Positions 10,174-17,184 of a stretch of 64,000 bases of DNA are shown piece after piece; positions within the stretch are counted from its first letter, which is position 1; each line of letters opens with the position of its first letter. A program made the translations under genes and the position numbers. The notes beneath the pieces were generated by a model. It saw only the letters and a program-made list of their open reading frames with translations, was not told the origin of the DNA and searched no databases. Source of the DNA: Nitrosomonas sp. (lineage in GTDB: Bacteria; Pseudomonadota; Gammaproteobacteria; Burkholderiales; Nitrosomonadaceae); contig JAIETK010000010.1 in NCBI GenBank assembly GCA_019745325.1, positions 62,001 to 126,000 on the forward strand. The letters run 5' to 3'.

Positions 10174-10500
10174 CTCATCGTACCCATCCTGCTGCTTGCC
10201 GGTTGCGCTTCTTACTCGATCTACGGCGGCGACCCTGCGCAGCGGCAACTGCGCAACCAATGGTCAGCCAACTACGAGCTATGCGAGCGGTTAACCGTCG
10301 CGACGTTGGCGCCCGAGAAAATCCGCGAAGAGTGGACCAATGAAATTACCAGCAGAAGCGTGGATTGCAACCTGTATGCGGCAACCACGCATACCGCGGT
10401 GAACCGCGATATGCCGGTTCTGCGCTGGAGCACGCAATGGACTGCACCGAGAATGACTTCAACCGTACCTGCTCCGAGTCCATTGATTCATGCGCGGTGA
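10174..10500 (+). pseudogene. Lipoprotein-like reading frame fused to the IS remnant
   Basis: The frame reads a hydrophobic stretch LIVPILLLAGC, a good lipobox, followed by about 100 residues with several Trp and Cys. This looks like the front of a small outer-membrane or periplasmic lipoprotein. No start codon belongs to it: the frame only opens through the IS remnant from a GTG at 10066. I therefore read it as a lipoprotein gene whose 5' end was removed by the IS event. Function is unknown. It could still be translated as a chimera from the GTG, but without a good ribosome site. Confidence 0.45.
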
Positions 10501-10669
10501 GTTTTGGGGGCGGTGAAGTGAATGATGGTGAATCGTTGCGATAAACTGGGATTTATGCAGCATCAGTCGTAGTTTCGATGCCTAATGTTTGAATTGACTG
10601 GTTGCCAGTGCACGAGGTACGGAAGGTACCCGCAAGTGCAGCTTGCGAGTGATCCAGTTGACTAAGAGG

Positions 10670-11497
10670 TTAGCGGTCATAAAATGTCGCCATATCTTCG
10701 GCGTCGAAACGCCATTTTTCAGCAATGCTTGCCAATGCTGGATTTGCAGAGAGTATCCGTTTGGCGTCACTAAACGTCTCGGAATAGCTGAATGCAAAAT
10801 GAGCCATCAGTACAACTCCGATATCTAAGATAACCTCTGTCAGTTTCTGTTGATCTTCTATGGAATGAGCCTGCTCCACTTGAAGAGCGCTGAGATAACT
10901 GGAATGTGAGTAACTGCAGAGATAGCCATATATGTTCTCGAAGTACTTCTTGTGAAATCTTGCATGCGTGCCAAGATCTATCCAGCTTTTTCCTATACGC
11001 CATTCACCAGCAAGAAGCTTCTTCTGTTGTTTTTCGGTGTAATCATTGAGCCAGGGAGATGCTTGAATTTCTGTCTGCAATTTTGTGATTATGGATTTCT
11101 CTTTAGCCAAGGCCTCATGACCCTGCTGCGTAGATGTGTGAAAGCTTTGCCGGTCGGTCAAGCCGCCAAGCTCCCAGGTCATGTGCCTGAACCTGCAGAG
11201 CGACCGATCAGGGGAGCCATAAAGGTAGAAAAAGACCAAATAGGTTTCCAGAGCGGCACGAGCAATGATCTTCACTGAGCTATGATCGACAAAGCAGATC
11301 TTCAGTTCATGGGTAGTTTCGAGAGTTGCTCCGGCTGCCAATGTTTGCATAGACACGAGATGGCGAAATAGCTTGTTAGCCAGCACCTGAGCGTCGTTTA
11401 GCCAAGCTTCCTCCTGTTCAATTTTCTTTCCGGCTTGAGATTCAACAAGTCCGATGAAAAGGTCAAGTAATGTCGCGTAGTCCTGAGCGTTGGTCAT
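10670..11497 (-). CDS. Hypothetical all-helical protein (275 aa)
   Basis: I do not recognise this gene with confidence. The protein is predicted soluble and largely alpha-helical, with a run RAALETYLVFFYLYG in the middle and YGYLCSYSHSSYLS near residue 200. This spacing resembles HEPN-like or DUF5677-like proteins, but the match is only by eye. It stands alone between IS debris and a LysR pseudogene, on the opposite strand to the IS remnant, in a region that looks accessory. Neighbours give no functional hint. The reading frame is intact with an ATG start at 11497. Confidence 0.7.
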   Translation of the reverse strand: MTNAQDYATLLDLFIGLVESQAGKKIEQEEAWLNDAQVLANKLFRHLVSMQTLAAGATLETTHELKICFVDHSSVKIIARAALETYLVFFYLYGSPDRSLCRFRHMTWELGGLTDRQSFHTSTQQGHEALAKEKSIITKLQTEIQASPWLNDYTEKQQKKLLAGEWRIGKSWIDLGTHARFHKKYFENIYGYLCSYSHSSYLSALQVEQAHSIEDQQKLTEVILDIGVVLMAHFAFSYSETFSDAKRILSANPALASIAEKWRFDAEDMATFYDR

Positions 11498-11735
11498 GAT
11501 GACCGCTAACGTAATATATAATTTACCAATAATCTTTTATGCAATGTCGTACAGCTGTAGTAAAGATTAATTTTCATCATCTATTTTTAAAAATGCATGC
11601 GGTAAAGGATGTGAGTGAATTTGACAATGCCGTCGACACATTATTGCTTCATCAAGCATCAGCAAAATAATCTGCGAGCGCCATCGCATCGTTTAAGTGA
11701 GAAAGACCCGCCAGGTTCTGGATTGAACACAATAT

Positions 11736-12393
11736 TCATTTTACCAAAGACCGGTCCCAATAAGGCATGTCGCCAACGTGTTCCGCTAGGAAATTAATAA
11801 AAGCGCGTATTTTTATGGGTAGATGCCGGCTGGGGAGATAGCAGGCGTAAATATGGCGCTCTACGGATAAGTAATCCGGCAGCGCTATTTGCAAACGCCC
11901 TTTTTGTAATTCCATGCTAATCGTATAAGTAGGCAGCAAAGCAATGCCTAATCCATACAACACCGCTTGCGCGCGCGCATCGTTATCGTTGATCCGCAGG
12001 GTTCCGGATATTGGAACCTTGATCTTGCCTTCCGGTCCGTCGAAGCGCCAATAACCTTGTTCGGGTGAAAGCGCGCAATCGAGACAGTTGTGTTTTACAA
12101 GTTCCGCCGGGGTTTGGGGTGTACTCCATTGTTGAAAATACTGCGGGGTTGCGCGCAATATGCGGCGGACAGGCGCAATCTTGCGTGCTACCAGATTAGG
12201 ATCGGGCTCGTTGGTCACGCGGATTTGCACGTCTACCCTTCTTCAATCAAATCACCCGGATGATCGGTGATGGTTAAGTCGACTTTGATCTCGGGGTAGC
12301 GCGCGAGAAAACAAGGCAGCGCCGCGCCGCTTCGGCAAAACTGACTGTTTCTACCACCCGCGCAAATATGACGAAAAGATTAAGATCTTGCAT
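11736..12393 (-). pseudogene. LysR-family regulator, deleted and frameshifted
   Basis: The C-terminal 164 residues form a normal LysR effector-binding domain (YFQQWSTPQTPAEL, YGLGIALLPTY). Upstream, a start MQDLNLFVIFARVVETVSF can be read from the ATG at 12393, but after about 25 codons the sequence jumps into ARYPEIKVDLTITDHPGDL in another frame, so most of the helix-turn-helix and linker is missing. A further shift and stop follow near 12240 before the long frame resumes. The gene is therefore dead: it has lost DNA binding and is split in at least three frames. Confidence 0.85.
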
Positions 12394-12729
12394 CGTGTCA
12401 TTGTATCTAATTTGGAAACAAAATGTTTCGTTTTACTGTACTTCTCTTCGAGACATTCAATCTATATGATCTATTTCAAGGTGAGATATTTAATTTGTAC
12501 CTTTAATTGATAGGGTTTTTGTCATTGCATTTAAATGACTATTATATATCGATCCTTATTTTGTTTGTTCTTTGGTCACTGCAATTGCGGGTGATTGGTT
12601 GATAAGCCAGTAGTTTTATTGTCAACCTGAAAGAACGTATTATTAACCTGGATATTTATTCGAGCCGGCGATGCGCTTTTTGCCGGTTGGTATGAATAAC
12701 CGGTAAACATCCTAAAAGAGGAGTAATAA
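12394..12729. other. AT-rich intergenic stretch
   Basis: This 336-base region is clearly richer in A+T than its surroundings and contains no credible gene on either strand. It probably holds the promoter of the small protein at 12730, whose ribosome site AGAGGAG lies at its right end. I see no repeat or operator in it. Confidence 0.4.
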
Positions 12730-12930
12730 ATGGAAACTAAAGAGTTATTAAAAGCACCGCAACTGGTTGTAGTTTATGCAATCACGATTCTTTACACGAT
12801 TACGTTTTACTTGGCCGCGTTTACAGGGCCGTCTGCGACGAAGAAACACTACAGGGTTTATCAGGTTGCCCAGGTGGAAACAGGTCATCTTGTTTCTCTT
12901 GAAGCGATAAGAGATAACAGCTCGGGCTAA
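12730..12930 (+). CDS. Small membrane protein, unknown (66 aa)
   Basis: A 66-residue protein starts at an ATG with a strong AGAGGAG site seven bases upstream. Residues 11-33 form one hydrophobic, Ile/Tyr/Thr-rich membrane segment, followed by a basic, polar tail. I do not recognise the family. A GC-rich inverted repeat follows the stop within 15 bases, and a PII-like gene fragment starts about 110 bases downstream with its own strong ribosome site. The two may have been one operon before an IS element truncated the second gene. The good ribosome site argues that it is or was a real gene. Confidence 0.6.
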   Translation: METKELLKAPQLVVVYAITILYTITFYLAAFTGPSATKKHYRVYQVAQVETGHLVSLEAIRDNSSG

Positions 12931-12944
12931 ACGGAGTGTGGATT

Positions 12945-12995
12945 GCGCCCCCGTGCTTGTGCCCGGAAAATCATTGAAATATGCCCACGGGGGCG
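12945..12995 (+). repeat. Inverted repeat after the small membrane protein gene
   Basis: CGCCCCCGTG near 12947 is matched by CACGGGGGCG at 12986, giving ten perfect GC-rich pairs around a loop of about 30 bases. No T-run follows, so it is not a textbook terminator. It lies between the small membrane gene and the PII-like fragment and may be an attenuator or mRNA-stability element. Confidence 0.55.
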
Positions 12996-13041
12996 TCCGG
13001 ATTGGTTAGCAATAATTAATTGAAGTTTTGGGGAGGAATCG

Positions 13042-13164
13042 ATGGATGATTCAATCGTAATGAAAAGATTCGAAATCGTAATTGGAGCGGAGTATGTCGA
13101 TCAGTTGACGGAATTGCTGGAAGATCCGAATGAAGCAGTACCGCAAAACTGGATAGGCTGTTAG
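13042..13164 (+). pseudogene. Truncated PII-like signalling protein (first ~30 residues)
   Basis: A strong GGGGAGGA site precedes an ATG at 13042. The first residues MDDSIVMKRFEIVIGAEYVD and the following QLTELLEDPN resemble the first beta strand and helix of PII-like proteins such as those that accompany bicarbonate or carboxysome systems. The native sequence stops at 13130, where the left end of an IS3-type remnant begins; the frame then runs a few codons into the IS and stops. The rest of the gene is not seen nearby. The PII assignment rests on pattern only and is tentative. Confidence 0.4.
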
Positions 13165-13318
13165 GCTCTGCTATGGACAATCGGAGGATCATAATCATGG
13201 GCAAGAAACGCACACAATTATTCCAGTGAATTCAAGGCAAAAGTGGCACTGGCTGCGAGACAGGGGGGTGGGACCATTCCTCAGTTGGCAGCACGTTATG
13301 GGATACATCCCACACAAG
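13131..13318 (+). mobile_element. Decayed 5' end of an IS3-family insertion sequence (copy 2)
   Basis: The first bases TGAAGCAGTACCGCAAAACTGG closely follow the left end of the copy at 9973, and GGAGGATCATAATC before the OrfA start is identical. The OrfA frame (MGKKRTQ) is broken by an extra T after seven codons, then continues in another frame as SSEFKAKVALAARQG and QLAARYGIHPTQ. The remnant ends about 13318; no OrfB or right end follows. It interrupts a PII-like gene. Confidence 0.8.
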
Positions 13319-13512
13319 GTGTTGCTGCGTTCGACGGTGTAGTCGCCGTGATGGCTGGAATCACGTCCAATATCGCGATATTCAGGGCTTTTGAGTCAAG
13401 CCGGATATTTGATTTAACGGTTTCATATATGAGAAAATCCCTAATGATTTGAATGAATTATTGAAGTTCTTGTGATCAATGGCGCGGCAACCGCCGGATA
13501 AGGGAAGACGAA

Positions 13513-14034
13513 ATGAACAATTACTTGATCGTGCTTGGCTGGTTGGCTTGGTTGATAACGGCACCGGTTTTTGCGGCGGAACCGGCGAGCGAGCAACGGC
13601 TGGACGAAGTCGCCGAGCGCGGCGCGCATGTGATGCCGTTCGATCTGGAAAAAACCACGCATATTTTTTCCAAAACGGATGTCGGAGGGATTCAGCAGAT
13701 AATTGCGAAGGATCGATCGGATAGCGAACAAGTTAACCTGATACGGTTGCATTTGTCGGAAATTGCTAAAGCGTTCAAGCAAGGTGATTTCTCCAATCCG
13801 GAAAAAATCCACGGCGCCACGATGCCCGGGCTGGCGGAATTGAGAGCGGCCAAACCCGGCCAAATAAAAATCGTCTATAAGGAATTGCCGGATGGCGCGG
13901 AAATTACTTATGCCACTCACATCGAAAAGCTCAGACGGGCGATCCATCAATGGTTTGACGCGCAGCTAAGCGATCATGCCCGCCATGCCGTGCCCGGTCA
14001 TTCGCATGGTTCCGGCCATCATCACCACCAGTGA
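13513..14034 (+). CDS. Periplasmic protein with His-rich C-terminus, unknown (173 aa)
   Basis: The protein begins with a signal peptide (cleavage probably after PVFAA, near residue 22) and ends with a metal-binding-looking tail HSHGSGHHHHQ. The middle 120 residues contain no motif I can assign. GGGAAGACGAA lies just before the ATG. The His tail suggests binding of Ni, Zn, Cu or Co in the periplasm. Similar His-rich ends occur in the proteins at 26366 and 62181. It stands alone between IS debris and the convergent TauE gene. The frame is intact. Confidence 0.75.
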   Translation: MNNYLIVLGWLAWLITAPVFAAEPASEQRLDEVAERGAHVMPFDLEKTTHIFSKTDVGGIQQIIAKDRSDSEQVNLIRLHLSEIAKAFKQGDFSNPEKIHGATMPGLAELRAAKPGQIKIVYKELPDGAEITYATHIEKLRRAIHQWFDAQLSDHARHAVPGHSHGSGHHHHQ

Positions 14035-14101
14035 TCGACAATGATGCTCTTTATTTGTACGACACTGACAGTCGATTCTAAGCTTATGTTTCAGGGCAGA
14101 A

Positions 14102-14905
14102 CTAAACCAATGCGGCCAGCATTTTTATGCTCAAAAGCAGTGAGATAACGGCCAGTGTTTTTTTCAAGAAAGCTTCAGGCAAACGATGCGTCCAACGCGC
14201 GCCATAATGCGCTGAAACAGCGCTGGCTATTGATATCGCTAAGAATGCCGGTATGTATACGAATCCCAGGGTATAGGGATCGCTCGATGTGATAGTCCAG
14301 CCGCTTATCACGTAACCGGCAGTTCCGGCGATGGCGATGGGGAATCCAATAGCGGCTGACGTGCCAATTGCTGTTTTTATGTCCGAATTTTTGTAGCTCA
14401 GGTAGGCAACGGTGAGAAAACCGCCGCCCGCTGCAGTCAGTGCCGATACAGATCCGATTCCAACCCCGGCCACGAGTAATCCGCGAAGCGTTATGGGTTG
14501 CTTGCTGGGTTCCGGTTGCCAATTAACAAAAATTTGCAAAGCGACCAGCGCCATGAAGAGCACAAAAAATAAGGCGATGTGAACTGGATTAAGCTTTGCC
14601 GCGGCGTGGGCGGCCAGCAAAGCGCCCGCAGCGATTCCGGGAATCATGCCACCGGCGGCCCGCCACATAATGGCTCCCTGCGAAGCATGTGCGTGAATGC
14701 TTGCCGTTGAAGAGATAATCATGCAAGCCAGTGACGTTCCTAATGCCAAATGAACGGCGGTATCCGCGCTCATGCCTTGCATGGTAAAAATGGATGCCAG
14801 CAATGGAACCAGCATCCCGCCGCCGCCAAGGCCCAACAATCCTGCCATAAAACCAGTAATGGCTCCCAAAGCCATGTACAACACAATCCATTCGATGTCC
14901 GGCAT
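14102..14905 (-). CDS. TauE/SafE-family membrane permease
   Basis: This 267-residue protein has about eight membrane segments and the two glycine-rich repeats typical of the TauE/SafE family (GLLGLGGGGMLVPLL near residue 22 and AAGGGFLTVAYLSYKNSD in the second half). Members export sulfite, sulfoacetate or other organosulfonates or take up related anions. It starts 14 bases after the stop of the thiopurine methyltransferase gene and is almost certainly cotranscribed with it. Together they could handle a sulfur or selenium compound, but that is inference. Confidence 0.88.
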   Translation of the reverse strand: MPDIEWIVLYMALGAITGFMAGLLGLGGGGMLVPLLASIFTMQGMSADTAVHLALGTSLACMIISSTASIHAHASQGAIMWRAAGGMIPGIAAGALLAAHAAAKLNPVHIALFFVLFMALVALQIFVNWQPEPSKQPITLRGLLVAGVGIGSVSALTAAGGGFLTVAYLSYKNSDIKTAIGTSAAIGFPIAIAGTAGYVISGWTITSSDPYTLGFVYIPAFLAISIASAVSAHYGARWTHRLPEAFLKKTLAVISLLLSIKMLAALV

Positions 14906-14919
14906 ATCAATTGAGCCTA

Positions 14920-15561
14920 TTACTTGATTTTATGAAGTAGCCAGGCGGTCTCTGTCGACACCACTTTTCCTTTCAATCCGCCTGCAATGATCTTGCTTTC
15001 AGCAGATTCCAATCGATACGCAGCCGCATAAAGCTGTTTGACTTCGTCCTCGTTAACCGAAAATGGCGGGCCGTCCATCAGCAGTTGGTTGTATTCATAC
15101 GTGATCAGCAATTGCGGTGCCGCATCGGTTATATTCATCAGGTGCGAGGAATATTGCTTGCGCATGGAAGCAGGCAGCGCGACTAAAGCTGCTCGATCGT
15201 ATATCGCGCTGATGGGTCCAAGAGACTCAGCGGATACGTCGAAAAAATTGCCCGCTAAAATATCCAGGTTTTCAGCGCGGTAACGAGTCAATTTTCCATC
15301 TCTGGAGATTTCCGGTGTTATGCTAAGTTCTGTAAACAGATCGTTTATGGCCAGTTCGCTTAGCTCCGCGCCGACAACCCGGTATCCATTGGCAAGGAAC
15401 CATCCAATATCGCGCGTCTTGCCACACAGCGGCAGGAATATCCGGCCGCCTCTGAGTGGATTTAATGCTTCAAAATGCTTTATTAAAAAAGAATTTATCT
15501 CGTTTTCATGAAAACCGATCTCGCCTCGTTCCCATTTCTGATGCCAAAAACTTGCTTCCAT
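14920..15561 (-). CDS. tpm: Thiopurine S-methyltransferase
   Basis: This 213-residue SAM-dependent methyltransferase matches the bacterial TPMT family: it opens MEASFWHQKWERGEIGFHE, carries the SAM motif IFLPLCGKTRDIGWF near residue 42, and has YDRAALVALP in the core. Bacterial members methylate thiols and also convert selenite or tellurite to volatile methylated forms. It is the first gene of a two-gene unit with the TauE-like permease. A copy of the 150-base repeat lies immediately upstream and may contain or displace part of its promoter. Confidence 0.92.
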   Translation of the reverse strand: MEASFWHQKWERGEIGFHENEINSFLIKHFEALNPLRGGRIFLPLCGKTRDIGWFLANGYRVVGAELSELAINDLFTELSITPEISRDGKLTRYRAENLDILAGNFFDVSAESLGPISAIYDRAALVALPASMRKQYSSHLMNITDAAPQLLITYEYNQLLMDGPPFSVNEDEVKQLYAAAYRLESAESKIIAGGLKGKVVSTETAWLLHKIK

Positions 15562-15613
15562 AGCGGCTCCTTAAATTCTTAAAAGATTAATCACAAGCCA
15601 TCGGCTTAATGAC

Positions 15614-15763
15614 TTAAGAAGCGCTGATTAATTCGACGAACGAGAGGCAGCACGAGGCGCACGGAACGCAGCAACCGAGACATATCAACAAGATAGGCGA
15701 GGATGCGAGTACCGCGCAACGAAGTGATTCGCTCGTGCAGTCAGTTAATCAGTGTTTCCTTAA
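15614..15763 (-). repeat. 150-bp MITE-like repeat, copy A
   Basis: The element runs from TTAAGAAGCGCTGATTAAT to its inverted end AATCAGTGTTTCCTTAA. It belongs to a family of five full and one decayed copies in this window, about 149-153 bp long, bounded by TTAA-like ends and terminal inverted repeats of about 21 bases. I set its strand opposite to copies B, D and F, as the interior runs in the other direction. It lies in the divergent promoter region of tpm and merR. No open reading frame fills it. Confidence 0.9.
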
Positions 15764-15845
15764 GTGTTGTACTAAGTTGTGTACTGCGCTAGGATAAAAG
15801 TTCAAGTCGGCTTGAAGTCAAGTATTAATTACAACAGGTGAAATA

Positions 15846-16319
15846 GTGGATATCACTGAAGTCGCAAAAGCATCCGGACTGCCAGCTTCAACGATACGAT
15901 TTTATGAAGAAAAAGGATTGATTCAGTCATGCGGCCGGAATGGTTTGCGGCGTTTATTCAGCGCCAATGTCATTGAGCGGCTGGCTTTAATATCGTTGGG
16001 GCGTAGCGCCGGTTTCTCGCTCGATGAGATCGCTGAAATGTTTACGCCCGAAGGGCTCGACATTAATCGTGCATTGCTTTTAGCCAAGGCGGATGAACTG
16101 GATAGAACAATTGAAATGCTGGTTGCTATGCGGAATGGGCTTCGTCACGCTGCGGTCTGCAAAGCACCCAGTCATTTCGAATGCCCGAAATTTCTCCGGC
16201 TTCTCCGGATTGCGGGTAAAAACCGGTTTAGGCAGCCTAATAAATTAAAGGAAAACAAGCCGAAGCGAGAGAAGCAAAAACGTAAGACGGGCCAATTTAA
16301 GGGAACGCTGATTAATTGA
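15846..16319 (+). CDS. MerR-family transcriptional regulator
   Basis: The 157-residue protein starts with a GTG preceded by AGGTGA. Residues 1-70 are a winged helix of the MerR type (DITEVAKASGLPASTIRFYEEKGLI). A dimerisation helix follows, then Cys residues in VCKAPSHFECPKFLRLL that could bind a metal or sense redox. The last 40 residues are very basic, and the final GTLIN plus the stop codon are encoded by the start of repeat copy B, so the natural C-terminus has been changed by the insertion. Copies A and B flank the gene in opposite directions. The target is unknown; the crcB-DUF190-MFS genes downstream are candidates. Confidence 0.85.
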   Translation: MDITEVAKASGLPASTIRFYEEKGLIQSCGRNGLRRLFSANVIERLALISLGRSAGFSLDEIAEMFTPEGLDINRALLLAKADELDRTIEMLVAMRNGLRHAAVCKAPSHFECPKFLRLLRIAGKNRFRQPNKLKENKPKREKQKRKTGQFKGTLIN

Positions 16320-16449
16320 CTGCACGAGTGAATCGCATCAATGCGCGGTACTCGCATCCTCGCCTATCTTGTTGATATGTCTCGGTTGCTGCGTTCCGTG
16401 CGCCTCGTGCTTCATCTCATTCGTTGAATTAATCAGTGTTTCCTTTTAA
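16297..16449 (+). repeat. 150-bp MITE-like repeat, copy B
   Basis: The element begins TTAAGGGAACGCTGATTAAT inside the 3' end of the merR gene and ends AATCAGTGTTTCCTTTTAA just before crcB. It supplies the stop codon of merR and probably replaced the natural leader of crcB. The interior is closely similar to copies D and F in the same orientation and to A and E in the other. Confidence 0.92.
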
Positions 16450-16466
16450 TTAACCAGGATAAATTT

Positions 16467-16850
16467 ATTTTCAATTCCCTCTTAGCCATCTGTCTGGGGG
16501 CATCGCTCGGCGCCGTGTTGCGCTGGTTGCTGGGTATGTCGCTTAACGCGTTGTTTCCGGCGATTCCGCCCGGCACATTGGCGGCGAATCTGATCGGCGG
16601 TTACTTGATCGGCGTCGCGCTCGCCGTCTTTGCCCATCATCCCGGTTTAACGCCTGAGTGGCGCTTGTTCGTTATCACCGGTTTTTTGGGCGGATTGACC
16701 ACGTTTTCAACATTTTCTGCCGAAGTCACGGTGCTGATCCAGGAAGGGCGCATACTGTGGGCCTTCGGCGCGATCGGCGCGCATGTGACCGGTTCTTTAT
16801 TGATGACGATGCTGGGGCTGGCGACCGTGGCCGCGTATAGAACCGTTTGA
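16467..16850 (+). CDS. crcB: Fluoride channel CrcB/Fluc
   Basis: This small four-helix membrane protein exports fluoride as a dual-topology dimer. Family motifs [24 protein letters not shown] (with the pore Asn), [13 protein letters not shown] and the C-terminal helix are present. The full family length (127 residues) is reached only if translation begins at an ATT at 16467, nine bases after AGGAT, giving the usual [10 protein letters not shown] start. The first conventional start is a GTG at 16515, which would remove most of helix 1. Repeat copy B ends 17 bases upstream, so the original start region may have been damaged. DUF190 follows by 16 bases. Confidence 0.85.
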   Translation: MFNSLLAICLGASLGAVLRWLLGMSLNALFPAIPPGTLAANLIGGYLIGVALAVFAHHPGLTPEWRLFVITGFLGGLTTFSTFSAEVTVLIQEGRILWAFGAIGAHVTGSLLMTMLGLATVAAYRTV

Positions 16851-16866
16851 TTCCAGGGAGAGTGCC

Positions 16867-17184
16867 ATGAAAGGCTATCAACTGACGTTTTTCACCCAGC
16901 AAGATCGCCAGCACAATCAACAGCCGCTCGGGGAATGGTTGCTGCGATCAGCGATGAAATTGGGTATCGGCGGCGCAACATTGACCGTCGCCGCAGAGGG
17001 GTTCGGGCGTGACCGCAAGCTGCATGCCGCGCATTTCTTCGAGCTGGCCGATCAGCCGGTCGAAGTGACGATGGCCGTCAGCGAGCAGCAAGCGGAACGC
17101 ATGTTCGAACATCTGGAACAGGAAGGCGTAAAGGTGTTTTACGTCAAAACACCGATCGAGTTCGGCATGACCGGAGAAATCTGA
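16867..17184 (+). CDS. DUF190 family PII-like protein
   Basis: The 105-residue cytoplasmic protein matches DUF190, a family with a PII/CutA-like ferredoxin fold that is very often encoded next to crcB. The sequence opens KGYQLTFFTQQDRQHN and ends with KVFYVKTPIEFG, both typical. GGGAGAGTGCC precedes the ATG. Its stop overlaps the start of the MFS gene (TGATG), implying coupled translation. A role in fluoride or anion homeostasis is inferred from the neighbourhood. Confidence 0.88.
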   Translation: MKGYQLTFFTQQDRQHNQQPLGEWLLRSAMKLGIGGATLTVAAEGFGRDRKLHAAHFFELADQPVEVTMAVSEQQAERMFEHLEQEGVKVFYVKTPIEFGMTGEI

